Source: Butyrivibrio sp. AE3009 (GTDB taxonomy: Bacteria; Bacillota; Clostridia; Lachnospirales; Lachnospiraceae). From it: a stretch of 64,000 bases of DNA. A program made the position numbers and the translations under genes. The stretch lies in contig NZ_ATVS01000013.1 of the NCBI RefSeq assembly GCF_000420845.1, forward strand, positions 1 to 64,000, in the 5' to 3' direction. Positions 1-8,167 of the stretch are shown here, piece after piece. Positions within the stretch are counted from its first letter, which is position 1; every line of letters begins with the position of its first letter. The notes below the pieces were generated by a model that saw only the letters and a list, made by a program, of their open reading frames with translations, was not told the origin of the DNA and did no database searches.

Positions 1-46
1 GACCGGCAAATGAATTTGTATGCAAGCATCCATTCGCTTGCCGGTC
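1..46. repeat. Inverted repeat at the left window edge
   Basis: The arms GACCGGCAA and TTGCCGGTC, extended by weaker pairing, form a stem of roughly 14 bp. It lies just downstream, on the minus strand, of the riboswitch terminator. There is no clear T-tract on either visible side, so it may be a second terminator or a leader hairpin of the gene lying left of the window. Confidence 0.45.
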
Positions 47-53
47 TTGTGCT

Positions 54-85
54 ACAAAAAAAGCCTCCACCAAGATGGTGAAGAC
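54..85 (-). terminator. Rho-independent terminator in the cobalamin riboswitch leader
   Basis: Read on the minus strand, GUCUUCACCA and UGGUGGAGGC form a 10-bp stem with a three-base loop, followed directly by seven U residues. It lies about 110 bases downstream of the cobalamin aptamer core in the same direction. It therefore fits the expression platform that ends transcription when the ligand is bound. Confidence 0.75.
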
Positions 86-189
86 TTTTATGTGCACAAA
101 ATCAAAGCAAATGCGCCGATACGCTCATTTCGGGCATTTACCTACATAGCTTTGTACAGTCAATTCCTCGTGACTTGGTTTCCCATGTA

Positions 190-370
190 CGACGACAGGC
201 AGGTCTCCCGGCTGATCGATATGACTACAGTCTCGCTTCTTTCGCCTTCCCGGACCACTCCAGTGACATAATGAAAAAAGCTCTCGAAACACGGTGACGA
301 GATCGTGCGGGATTCTCACCCGCTTCCCTTTTCACTTGTGCAGCAAATGCCCACAAGCACCTTCCGTCTT
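190..370 (-). ncRNA. Cobalamin (B12) riboswitch
   Basis: Read on the minus strand, the hallmark blocks of the cobalamin aptamer occur in order. They are GCGGGUGAGAAUCCCGCACG, then GUCACCGUG, GUCACUGGA, GGGAAGGCG, and finally GGGAGACCUGCCU (the B12 box) near position 200. A strong terminator follows at 54-85. The controlled gene must lie left of the window. In this family such leaders usually control B12 import, cobalt transport, or B12-independent replacements of B12 enzymes. Boundaries are approximate. The open frames crossing this region are not genes. Confidence 0.9.
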
Positions 371-428
371 ATTCTGTTTTCTTGGGTTAATAATAACATA
401 GTTTGAGGTATATGCAAGTTTTTGCTAT

Positions 429-460
429 TTGTAATTACCTACATGCTATACTTGTAATTA
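429..460 (+). promoter_or_regulatory. Paired direct repeats before the AraC gene (possible operator)
   Basis: The 9-mer TTGTAATTA occurs twice on the plus strand, at 429-437 and 452-460, 23 bp apart start to start (about two helical turns). A TATACT -10-like element lies between them. AraC-family proteins bind paired direct half sites on one face of the helix, so this could be an autoregulatory operator. The inference rests on spacing and position only. Confidence 0.3.
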
Positions 461-475
461 TCAAAAGGAGCGCCC

Positions 476-1345
476 ATGAAGCATATAGTTCTTCCTGAAA
501 ACCAACAATTTACATATTCCTACACCGGCAAATTTAAGGCCCTGTCCTCGGACTGGAAGCACGAGAAGTTCCCTCTTAGGGACTACGAGCTCATCATTAT
601 GACTGAGGGAGAGCTGTATCTTAGCTATTGCAGCGACAATTTCTGCGTAAAAAAAGGGGAATATCTGCTCCTTCCGCCCAGTAACGGCTATAGGATCGGC
701 TACAAGGAGGCCTACTGCTCCTTCTACTGGATGCATTTTGGCGTACCCGTAACGGACCTTCCTCTTACAATCAACAGCACTGAGAAGATCGTTAAGGATT
801 CCGGCTTCTCCCGCTCCTTCTGCATTCCGCAAAAGGGCGCTATTCCCATGCCCGAGAAGATCGTTGTTCAGATGAAGCAATTGCAGGACATTGTAAAAAA
901 CAATTATCCCACCGTATCATTAAATGCCATGGTGACCAGCATCGTCTGCGAGCTCTACGGTCAGCTCTTTTCCGACTCCATGACAAATGCCGACACTCTT
1001 GAGAAAAAGCAGATCTACAGGGATATAATCGATTATATTCAGAGAAACCTTCACCGAAACCTTAAGATCACGGAGATAGCAGAAGAATTTGGCTATAATG
1101 CCAAGTATCTGTCCCATCTATTTGCCGAAATAAGAGGCATTCCGCTGAAGCAGTATATTCTCAACCAGAAAATCGACGCCGCCAACTTCATGCTCACCGA
1201 CAATGACAAGCCCATAACAGATATCGCCGCCGAGCTTGGTTTTTCCGATGTCCACAATTTTGCCCGCACCTACAAAAAACTCACCGGGCTTACACCCAGT
1301 GAGTATCGTAACGCCTTTGCCAAACGCATGTTATTTCATGTGTGA
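476..1345 (+). CDS. AraC-family transcriptional regulator
   Basis: This 289-residue protein has an N-terminal cupin-like sensor half (about residues 25-150, with the KKGEYLLLPP turn typical of AraC_binding domains). A C-terminal double helix-turn-helix spans about residues 185-283. The second AraC signature is clear (DIAAELGFSDVHNFARTYKK, then GLTPSEYRN). The start is set by AAAGGAG seven bases upstream. It is convergent with the GH115 gene and near other xylan genes, so control of xylo-oligosaccharide or glucuronoxylan use is the natural guess. The ligand cannot be read from sequence. It differs from sugar MFS/ABC-linked regulators in having no transporter beside it. Confidence 0.9.
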   Translation: MKHIVLPENQQFTYSYTGKFKALSSDWKHEKFPLRDYELIIMTEGELYLSYCSDNFCVKKGEYLLLPPSNGYRIGYKEAYCSFYWMHFGVPVTDLPLTINSTEKIVKDSGFSRSFCIPQKGAIPMPEKIVVQMKQLQDIVKNNYPTVSLNAMVTSIVCELYGQLFSDSMTNADTLEKKQIYRDIIDYIQRNLHRNLKITEIAEEFGYNAKYLSHLFAEIRGIPLKQYILNQKIDAANFMLTDNDKPITDIAAELGFSDVHNFARTYKKLTGLTPSEYRNAFAKRMLFHV

Positions 1346-1349
1346 ACGT

Positions 1350-1373
1350 TATAAAAAATATCAATATTTTTTA
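1350..1373. terminator. AT-only hairpin between convergent genes
   Basis: A near-perfect palindrome (ATAAAAAATAT with ATATTTTTTAT) lies between the AraC gene and the convergent GH115 gene and overlaps the end of the latter. It could act as a weak bidirectional terminator, although it contains no GC pairs. Confidence 0.35.
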
Positions 1374-3493
1374 TTTGCCTCATCCATCAGTTCCCACACT
1401 TCAAGATCCGTAAGATGTGCCTTGATCCTGAGTATCAGATGTACCTTGTCTCCGCCGGCCCCCTGCTGGAAATGCCTCTGCCACTTGTAAAAATGCGGGC
1501 CATCTCCCAGGACTCGCAGGTACGACATAAGGCTCTCCGCCACGTGATAGGACTGTCTTATGTCTGCTTCACAGTCGTTCTCATAGAAATTCTCCCAGAT
1601 TCCATGCTCATGAGCACGCATATCCTGATAGCCCTCGTAAAAGGCCTTTCGTGCCAGCCCCGCTTCGTAGAAGGCGCTGAGGTAGTCTATAGTTCTGCCT
1701 TCACCGGTCTCTTCCAGGGCTCCAATAAAACTCTCGCCATTTGCGTCTTTGCTATCCGGATCAAGGCACTTAAGGAGCGCTCTACAAATGTGATAAGCTC
1801 CGAGATAGCTATAATACATATACTTCACCTGTATTATCAAGTTGTTCTCAAGCTGCTCCGCGATGTGAGCTGCCCCATCACTCTCAATGAATTCCTTTAC
1901 CGCGAGGCACTTCTCCAGATACTCCTTGTATCCCCGAGCACCTTCCTCATACTTCGCAAGCAGCCATACAACCTGCTGCCGCAGCGTATCCGCCTCTATC
2001 AGCCAGTTAAGCTCCGGGGTCTTATCCGTATACTCCGGATCCTTCCTGTCGAAACCTGCAATAAACGCGCAGGCCAGTATTCTTGCTCCATGATTTGGGA
2101 ACTGCTCTCCTGCGTGGTCATCCTCATGTTGGCCGTAGGAAATGGCATATTCAGGCCACTTTTTATACAACTCCGAAATCTCCGAGCAATACTCGAAACC
2201 ATAATAGTCATCGCAGTAGCCATGCGTAAAAGCTTCAATATTGCCTGAATCAGTCTCACCCTTCCATATCCTTGATATCAGCTGGAGATAATAGGTATGG
2301 GGCTTAACATTGGAACAGTTGATGATCCAGAAATCATCTGCGCCTTTCTCGAACACCTGCGACAACTCCGAAGCCACAAACTCCGGCGAATTGGGCAGCA
2401 TTGTCATCATGGCTGCCGCCTGCAGGTCATAGAAGCTTGCATGGTAATAAATTCCGTTGGCGCCGGCTCCATCATCTTTTTGGTCAGGAAGAGCATATAC
2501 TCTTGGGTTGTGATTATTCTGCCTTCTGGAGACCATTTTGCCGAATCCGTTGTCTGCCCATATCTTGATAACGTCCTTTGGTATATCCATGTATCCGTCC
2601 CTGTACAGCTCCATAATCTCGCCGTAGAGATTCATACAGCAGACGGCCTCAGGGTCCTTTTTCCGGATCATATTGTACTGAACCAGCATAAGATCGCTCA
2701 TGAGCTTGCCGCGGCTCTCCGGTGTATCATAGGCGGGATCGTCAATCCAGAAGGGCCTGTCACCCTGTCCTCTGAAGCCTATGTTCCATATGACCTTAAG
2801 CCCCTTCTGATCTTCTATAGCCTCTTCCCACAGCCCCTTGAACAGCTCGGGATACTTGTCGTAGGAAACCTCAAGCTCCGGATAAGCTCTCGCAAACATC
2901 CTCGCTCCCATGGGCTCTGCGTGATGATGGGTGATATATAACCCGTAGTCTCCCGCCAGCTTCTTGTATTTGTGGGCATTGAAGTCCGTCCCGGGGATTG
3001 TCATGTTACCGCCGCAGCGTAGAAGAGCCTCAAAGGCCATTCTCCAGGGCATCTCCGGATCCTTATCCCTGATCCAGCCGTCAAAGAGCACCTCGTCGTT
3101 AATAAACCAGCCGCGATATTTAACTTTAAAGGGCCTGGACTCATAGGTGAAATCCTCCGGCACAGGGTACCCTTCTTTTTTCGCAAAATTCTGCTCATTC
3201 CAGAACCAGAATTCCTTTACCCCAAGAAATATCTTACTCACATAAAAAAGGCCGTAAATCGCCCCAAAATCATCAGAAGCGCCTATCATAAGACGCTTAA
3301 CTTCGTTCTCATTATGGACGCTTATACGGAAGCACTCTTTTTTTACCCCTGAATCCTGCAAAAGAGCAATATCAACGCCCTTTTTATCGGTTTCAAGGCA
3401 GGTACTCTCAATATCTCTTCTGACCGCTGCTGCGGCGAGCTGCACTGCCCCGCTGCAGTCATCTGTAATTACCGCTGAATTATATGTGATCAT
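1361..3493 (-). CDS. GH115 family xylan alpha-(4-O-methyl)glucuronidase, cytoplasmic form
   Basis: This 710-residue protein carries GH115 features. One is RGWFINDE at residues 127-134 after a Rossmann-like N-terminal domain, then a long TIM-barrel region with HHHAEPMG and WNIGFRGQGD. The family removes alpha-1,2-linked glucuronic or 4-O-methylglucuronic acid from xylan and xylo-oligosaccharides. There is no signal peptide, so it should work on imported, decorated xylo-oligosaccharides. It is shorter than many secreted GH115 enzymes and ends without an obvious C-terminal beta-sandwich domain. GGAGAG lies eight bases before the ATG. It sits 33 bp downstream of the YitT-like gene on the same strand and may share its transcript. 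Confidence 0.85.
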   Translation of the reverse strand: MITYNSAVITDDCSGAVQLAAAAVRRDIESTCLETDKKGVDIALLQDSGVKKECFRISVHNENEVKRLMIGASDDFGAIYGLFYVSKIFLGVKEFWFWNEQNFAKKEGYPVPEDFTYESRPFKVKYRGWFINDEVLFDGWIRDKDPEMPWRMAFEALLRCGGNMTIPGTDFNAHKYKKLAGDYGLYITHHHAEPMGARMFARAYPELEVSYDKYPELFKGLWEEAIEDQKGLKVIWNIGFRGQGDRPFWIDDPAYDTPESRGKLMSDLMLVQYNMIRKKDPEAVCCMNLYGEIMELYRDGYMDIPKDVIKIWADNGFGKMVSRRQNNHNPRVYALPDQKDDGAGANGIYYHASFYDLQAAAMMTMLPNSPEFVASELSQVFEKGADDFWIINCSNVKPHTYYLQLISRIWKGETDSGNIEAFTHGYCDDYYGFEYCSEISELYKKWPEYAISYGQHEDDHAGEQFPNHGARILACAFIAGFDRKDPEYTDKTPELNWLIEADTLRQQVVWLLAKYEEGARGYKEYLEKCLAVKEFIESDGAAHIAEQLENNLIIQVKYMYYSYLGAYHICRALLKCLDPDSKDANGESFIGALEETGEGRTIDYLSAFYEAGLARKAFYEGYQDMRAHEHGIWENFYENDCEADIRQSYHVAESLMSYLRVLGDGPHFYKWQRHFQQGAGGDKVHLILRIKAHLTDLEVWELMDEANKKY

Positions 3494-3526
3494 TGGACAT
3501 TCTCTCCGTTCTTATGGTATCAAACG

Positions 3527-4360
3527 TTATCTCAAAATCTCATCAATTGTAGAAACCGTGCTGAAACTACCCGAATGTATGGAAATTATTTCCTTCATCA
3601 TCGGCAGTTCAAAGTAGCTGATATAGCAGATAAGTGTATTGTTCTCTCCTGCAATGGCACCGCGGGAATCCATGATGGTACAGGTCTTATTCAGCTTCTC
3701 CTTGATATCTCTGATGATTCCGTCGGGATCCTGGGTTATTATGGTTACCTGCTTGATTGCTTCGAAGTGATCGGTATAGTGGTCGATAACAGCAGTAGCA
3801 ACCACATATACCAGCAGACTAAATAGCGCCGCCGTTGCATCAATAACTGCAAAAACCGTGATATACACCAGCGCATTGAAGCCCAGCAGCATAGGCGTCA
3901 GACTGTAATTTCGCCCAGTCTTGTCTGAGAGCTTCTTAACCACAATATTAGCCAGTATCTCTGAGCCGTCGATGCATCCGCCATTTCTTAGGATCAGCGC
4001 CAGCCCCGCACCGAGAATTGCTCCTCCGAAGGCCACAGCCAGGAAGTGCTCCGTATTTAGTTCAAAGGGAATATTCTCAAAGAAATCAAGGCCAACCATA
4101 TAGACTATTGAACCCACTGCGGCTTTGACAGTGAATTTTTTGCCCAAAAAGATATAACCCGCCACAATGAATGGCAGAAAGACGAACAACACGCACATTG
4201 ACAATTGGAATCCCGTGAGCTTGCTGATAATAATGGCAACCCCGGCGGTTCCGTAATCTATCGCATCATTGGGAAGCAGTATCAGAGCAACGGAAAAGCT
4301 CGCCATGACCGCCCCAAGTATTATCAGAAAATATGACAAAATGCCCTGTTTCTTCTTCAT
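3527..4360 (-). CDS. YitT family membrane protein (DUF161/DUF2179)
   Basis: This 277-residue protein has about five hydrophobic segments in residues 8-190, including the family signature around GGAILGAGLALILRNGGCIDG (near residues 110-130). A soluble C-terminal DUF2179 domain of about 60 residues follows (VTIITQDPDGIIRDIKEKL). YitT-family proteins are common in Firmicutes in several paralogues and their transported substrate or role is not settled. It lies directly upstream of the GH115 gene (33 bp apart). The placement may be chance, because nothing in the protein links it to sugar use. Confidence 0.88.
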   Translation of the reverse strand: MKKKQGILSYFLIILGAVMASFSVALILLPNDAIDYGTAGVAIIISKLTGFQLSMCVLFVFLPFIVAGYIFLGKKFTVKAAVGSIVYMVGLDFFENIPFELNTEHFLAVAFGGAILGAGLALILRNGGCIDGSEILANIVVKKLSDKTGRNYSLTPMLLGFNALVYITVFAVIDATAALFSLLVYVVATAVIDHYTDHFEAIKQVTIITQDPDGIIRDIKEKLNKTCTIMDSRGAIAGENNTLICYISYFELPMMKEIISIHSGSFSTVSTIDEILR

Positions 4361-4460
4361 ACCACTTCTCCAAAAGTTATTTACGTCAACAATTGTATAT
4401 TGGTTCTTATTCTTATTTTATCATTTACAACAAAAATGAGATATCCTCAAAACCATATAA

Positions 4461-4482
4461 GGAGAGGTCTTATTTCCTCTCC
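4461..4482 (-). terminator. Terminator overlapping the stop codon of the EamA transporter gene
   Basis: On the minus strand GGAGAGG and CCTCTCC form a 7-bp GC-rich stem with an eight-base loop, followed by TTATATGGTTTTG. The stem begins within the last codons of the transporter gene. Confidence 0.5.
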
Positions 4483-5420
4483 TTGATCTCAATATTTACA
4501 ATCAATATGCCTGCTGCGACCAGTAATAGTGCCAGCATACCGGTAATTGAGAACGCTTCCTTGTTCTCTCCCAGGAATAATGCCGACAGCAGCACGCCCA
4601 TAACAGGATTGATAAATCCAAACACCGAAACACGGCTCACCGGATTGTGCTTGAGCAGAACGCCCCACAGCGTATAGGCCCCCGCAGAAATAAATCCCAT
4701 ATAGATCAGGTTGTATGCGCATCCACTGCTCCAAAATACCAGCTGTCCGCCCATTGCAGCGCCGATAATATACAATACCAGACCTCCCAGCATGAACTGA
4801 TATCCGCTCAGCACCACAGGATTCTCATGCTTTGAAAAAATCTTGATGCAGCAGGAAGAAAAAGCATAGAAAAGCGCTGCCATCAGCATTGCCCCTTCTC
4901 CCTGAAAGCTTATGCTTCCTCCACTTACCAAGGCCCTCACACCGCCAAGAATCAGCACAATTCCTGCAAATCCCACGATGCAGCCCACCAGCTTTTTTAC
5001 CGTAAGCTTCTCCAGCCTGAAGATGTACACAGCAATAATGATCGCCAGGAAATTGCCTGAAGCATTGATTATAGAGCCCCTGACTCCGCTGATATAGGCC
5101 AGTGACATGAAAAAGAAGAAATACTGTCCTATAGTCTGCAAAAGAGATAGTATCCCAATATATTTCAAGGATTCCCTCTTCGGAATAAGAACCTTCCGGG
5201 AAATGACAGAGCCAAATGCTATCGTCATTATCCCCGCCAGCAGGAATCTTGCCCCGGCCAGCATAAGTCTCGACGCTGTATCCTCCGGCGGTATCCTGAA
5301 CAGTTCATATGCTATTTTGATCGCCGGAGACGCACTTCCCCATAACACGCAGCAGAATAATGCTGTCAGAAATGTGATCGGAAGATACGACCACAGGCTG
5401 TTTTTTGATTTATTATCCAT
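4470..5420 (-). CDS. EamA-type drug/metabolite transporter (DMT superfamily)
   Basis: This 316-residue protein is almost entirely hydrophobic, with ten predicted membrane segments in two EamA halves. The first runs from about residue 12 (LTALFCCVLWGSASPAIKIA) and the second from about residue 165 (GEGAMLMAALFYAFSSCCIK). The second half has the family-typical ending PVMGVLLSALFLGE. Members export amino acids, metabolites or drugs; the substrate cannot be assigned here. It is transcribed alone: a hairpin closes it at its 3' end, and the lipoprotein gene upstream on the same strand ends in its own terminator. Confidence 0.88.
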   Translation of the reverse strand: MDNKSKNSLWSYLPITFLTALFCCVLWGSASPAIKIAYELFRIPPEDTASRLMLAGARFLLAGIMTIAFGSVISRKVLIPKRESLKYIGILSLLQTIGQYFFFFMSLAYISGVRGSIINASGNFLAIIIAVYIFRLEKLTVKKLVGCIVGFAGIVLILGGVRALVSGGSISFQGEGAMLMAALFYAFSSCCIKIFSKHENPVVLSGYQFMLGGLVLYIIGAAMGGQLVFWSSGCAYNLIYMGFISAGAYTLWGVLLKHNPVSRVSVFGFINPVMGVLLSALFLGENKEAFSITGMLALLLVAAGILIVNIEIKERK

Positions 5421-5538
5421 AAGATATCAAAATACCTCTTTCCATAGATTAGCTCTAAATAGTCCAAATGCCACGCAGGTTGTGAAAACATCCGATGCAA
5501 ACTTTAGCTGCGATAACACCGTCAAGCCCCATAAATAA

Positions 5539-5586
5539 CAGCCATGGGAACGATATCAACATCACGTTCCCATGGCTGCTTTTTTA
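5539..5586 (-). terminator. Strong bidirectional-looking terminator after the lipoprotein gene
   Basis: CAGCCATGGGAACG and its complement CGTTCCCATGGCTG form a perfect 14-bp stem with a 12-base loop at 5539-5578. The T-run lies on the plus-strand side (5580-5585). On the minus strand, where the preceding gene runs, the stem is followed by TTATTTATGG. It can therefore stop the minus-strand transcript and would be efficient for any plus-strand one. Confidence 0.7.
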
Positions 5587-6372
5587 TTCTCTTACATATC
5601 CGCTTACATCTTCAATCTTCTTCAGCCAGTCTTTTACAGAATCATAATCGACTGCTCTGTCATTGATCTCTACTACATCACTTCTGACCACTATCTGATA
5701 AATAAGACTTCCCCACTTATCATAGGTCCAGATCATGTACAGAAACTCGTCCTTATTTGCAGTCTGCTCCGATGAAAATGCTGCACTGCTTACGCCGTCC
5801 TTAAGCTCTTCAACTTCTTTTTCCGTCAAGGTATACTCCACACCTTCATCGAAATTCGTCTCTGTATACTCCCTAAAATCAATCTTGGCTATACGATCTG
5901 TCACACTAAAATATCCTTCTCCGGGATTACGACTATAGTTCTCTGAGGTTTTAAGCCCGTATTTGTTCTCAAGCTTGTCAAAGAACTCATCTGCTGCTTC
6001 GTTATGCCACAGGTATTTGTCATCCATGTTAAGGTTATGAGAAGAGTCTACAGTGAAGGTATAAACTGCGTCTCCGCTCTCATTCCTGCAGACAATATTG
6101 TAGGATCCGCCTAGGCAATTTAATTGTCCACTCTGCCCATCTCTGAGTTCAAGTTCGGGAACTAACGACATGAAAACGGATAATTCATTCTTACCAAGCT
6201 CTATTTCCAGATCATCCTCATAATATCCCTTAACCGCATCCTCAATGACAACCGAACTTATCTGCTCTCTGTCAAAAAAGCTCTTCTCCGCCTCCTTTTT
6301 ATCCTCACATGCAGTAAGCATCGCAAGTGCTGTTATCCCCGCCAGCACTGCTGCTACAAACTTTTTTCGCAT
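5584..6372 (-). CDS. Secreted lipoprotein of unknown function, possible partner of the WXG100-like effector
   Basis: This 262-residue protein has a lipoprotein signal peptide (basic MRKK start, hydrophobic core, LTAC lipobox with Cys at residue 22). The rest is a soluble, acidic extracellular domain that I do not recognise. It is the third gene of a tight minus-strand cluster (effector, 186-residue protein, lipoprotein) and lies 20 bp after the second gene. Type VII effector loci in Firmicutes often carry immunity proteins in this position. A lipoprotein would place such a protein outside the membrane, where an incoming toxin arrives. That role is inference from context only. Confidence 0.75.
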   Translation of the reverse strand: MRKKFVAAVLAGITALAMLTACEDKKEAEKSFFDREQISSVVIEDAVKGYYEDDLEIELGKNELSVFMSLVPELELRDGQSGQLNCLGGSYNIVCRNESGDAVYTFTVDSSHNLNMDDKYLWHNEAADEFFDKLENKYGLKTSENYSRNPGEGYFSVTDRIAKIDFREYTETNFDEGVEYTLTEKEVEELKDGVSSAAFSSEQTANKDEFLYMIWTYDKWGSLIYQIVVRSDVVEINDRAVDYDSVKDWLKKIEDVSGYVRE

Positions 6373-6392
6373 TTTTCTCTCTCCTATTATTA

Positions 6393-6953
6393 TCAGATTC
6401 TTACAAAAAGTCTTAATTTATAGCCCGTTTTATCCAGGAATGCCTTTTGTATTGCTTCCTTTTGGCCAAACATATAATTCACACGCTCATCTTCACTTTT
6501 CTTGGAAACAAAGCAGCCCTTCTCATCAAAGGAAGCATCACTTGCAAAGCCAAAGGCTATCTCATCATCCGCAACAAAACCGTCATCTCCCAGATCATAA
6601 CGCATCAAAGTAAAATTTTTGCTATTGTTTCTGTCTGCCATCAGAACCTCGGGAATAAGAGAAACTGCCAGCGTTTTGGCCCGCTCCATGAGACTACTGT
6701 CAGCCTTGTTTTCCATGGCTGCGATCAGTTCTTTTTTAATATCATCCGGTATTTTATCGACCCGTACGATACTGCTAAGATAAAAATAATCGTAGCCTGT
6801 AACATCGGTTTTCTGATAAGCATCTTTCTCTTCTTCCTTTACTGTGGCTACGCCCGCTTCTTTCAAATGCCTTTCTGCTTCATCAAAAACTCCAAGGCCT
6901 TTTATATAATCAGTTATCAGATATTTGTAAAACTGTATAAGCTCTGTGTTCAT
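6393..6953 (-). CDS. Hypothetical cytoplasmic protein, candidate immunity protein
   Basis: This 186-residue protein has no signal peptide or membrane segment and is mixed alpha/beta by appearance (helical N-terminus MNTELIQFYKYLITDYIKGL, strands near residues 115-170). I do not recognise the family. Its ATG lies only 3 bases after the stop codon of the WXG100-like effector gene, so the two are co-transcribed and probably translationally coupled. Size, position and lack of export signal fit a cytosolic immunity protein. A secretion chaperone is the main alternative, though chaperones more often precede the effector gene. Confidence 0.7.
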   Translation of the reverse strand: MNTELIQFYKYLITDYIKGLGVFDEAERHLKEAGVATVKEEEKDAYQKTDVTGYDYFYLSSIVRVDKIPDDIKKELIAAMENKADSSLMERAKTLAVSLIPEVLMADRNNSKNFTLMRYDLGDDGFVADDEIAFGFASDASFDEKGCFVSKKSEDERVNYMFGQKEAIQKAFLDKTGYKLRLFVRI

Positions 6954-6956
6954 TTA

Positions 6957-8048
6957 TTATTTTCCCTTTACCGTATAATCATAATATGCGTAACTATAGC
7001 TGCATCCTTCTGCCGTAGGATCAAGGTAGTACTTCCTACCCCAGGAAGAAACTATCAGCATGCCATCCTCAGTAACTCCTGTAACAGTCATGGCGTGACC
7101 ACCTTCAACATACTTGGTATTCCCCTTTTCATCAATGAGAGTAAAGTGATCTGCACGCATAATTACAGAACCGTCATCATAATCATGGAAGTTTTCGGGT
7201 GTAATTTCGATCGAGTTATCAATATTACATTTTATTCCCTTATCCTTCAAATACAATTCCGCTCTATACTTTCTGGAGCCTTCCGTTGTTCCCCATCCAT
7301 CTGTCGCTGAAGCATCTTCGGAAGGATTTACCTCATCACTGTCGAAAATCCAGAATCCATCGTGAAGATTATGGTTATCTGTAGCAGCGTACAGGTCAGT
7401 AACAAGCATATTATAATTAAGTTCTCCGGTATCCGGGTTAACCATAGGGAATCCGAATTTCTTTTCGAATAGCTCTTCCTTGCCTTCGAATTCTTTAAAA
7501 ATACTATTGGCGATTGCTACGTATCCGCAGCCCTCGTCATTAAGCTTTTTCAAATAATCCTTGATCTCATCATCAGTCATTTCAGGATAATATTTCCTTA
7601 CTATGTCATATAATGCATCTCTCTCATCTCCGGTAGCACTCTTTGGACCGGCCTGTTTACCGCCATACCAACCGTTGTCATCAAACGGCGTATTAGGAGC
7701 CGGGCTGGATTCTCCACTACCTGAATCTCCTCCTGCTGCAGATGAATTTTCGCCATTTGTATAATCTGAGCTTTTCGCCATTTTCCCCAAGATACCCTCT
7801 TCGGTCTTGGAATAGGTATCGCAGATAACCCCAAGTGCGGTACCAAGCTTCCCCATAGCCACGCTGCAGACCAGAACGTTGTCTATGCAGCTCTGAAGTG
7901 CGGCATCGATGGATCCCGATGACCGTGTCTCCATAGGAAGATCATTCCTTACCTGTTCAATCTGCGCACTCAGATTCTTGAGCTCTGCCTGGGCGTTCTC
8001 AAAAGTGGACACGTTGCTCTTGCAACTTGTCGGATTAATGTAAAACAT
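6957..8048 (-). CDS. WXG100-like protein with C-terminal papain-fold peptidase domain (probable type VII effector)
   Basis: In this 363-residue protein, residues 1-90 form two amphipathic helices without a signal peptide, resembling the short WXG100-like leader of Firmicutes type VII substrates. Residues 92-135 are a low-complexity Ser/Gly/Pro linker. Residues 140-363 look like a papain-fold cysteine peptidase: Cys174 in EGCGYVAIANS, His318 in GGHAMTVTG, and SSWG (334-337) in place of the papain NSWG. A free Cys-His pair in the right order and spacing suggests an active thiol enzyme or related transferase. It heads a three-gene operon with two candidate immunity genes. GGGAGAGG precedes the start. 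No secretion-machine gene is in the window. A peptidoglycan amidase or a housekeeping peptidase are alternatives. Confidence 0.72.
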   Translation of the reverse strand: MFYINPTSCKSNVSTFENAQAELKNLSAQIEQVRNDLPMETRSSGSIDAALQSCIDNVLVCSVAMGKLGTALGVICDTYSKTEEGILGKMAKSSDYTNGENSSAAGGDSGSGESSPAPNTPFDDNGWYGGKQAGPKSATGDERDALYDIVRKYYPEMTDDEIKDYLKKLNDEGCGYVAIANSIFKEFEGKEELFEKKFGFPMVNPDTGELNYNMLVTDLYAATDNHNLHDGFWIFDSDEVNPSEDASATDGWGTTEGSRKYRAELYLKDKGIKCNIDNSIEITPENFHDYDDGSVIMRADHFTLIDEKGNTKYVEGGHAMTVTGVTEDGMLIVSSWGRKYYLDPTAEGCSYSYAYYDYTVKGK

Positions 8049-8132
8049 ATTTTTCCTCTCCCAATACTTTCTTTTATATGTTAGAAATACATCTTTTTAT
8101 ATCATACTTTGGACTATAAGTGTTGATTTTCT

Positions 8133-8167
8133 GACGAATGACACTTGAAATCGGACGAATGACACTT
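8133..8167. repeat. Two 14-bp direct repeats, possible insertion-sequence end remnant
   Basis: GACGAATGACACTT occurs at 8133-8146 and again at 8154-8167, 21 bp apart. The second copy touches the last base of the GH13 gene. Repeats of this kind near the ends are typical of IS21-family elements, and the motif resembles such ends, but no transposase is nearby. A regulator binding site upstream of the effector gene is the other possibility. Confidence 0.35.

Noticed and set aside
20-319. Open frames on both strands at the left edge
   Set aside because: They cross the cobalamin riboswitch, have no ribosome binding site and encode no recognisable protein.
5107-5538. Plus-strand frame opposite the EamA transporter
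   Set aside because: It is antisense to a clear ten-segment transporter, lacks a ribosome binding site and shows no family features.
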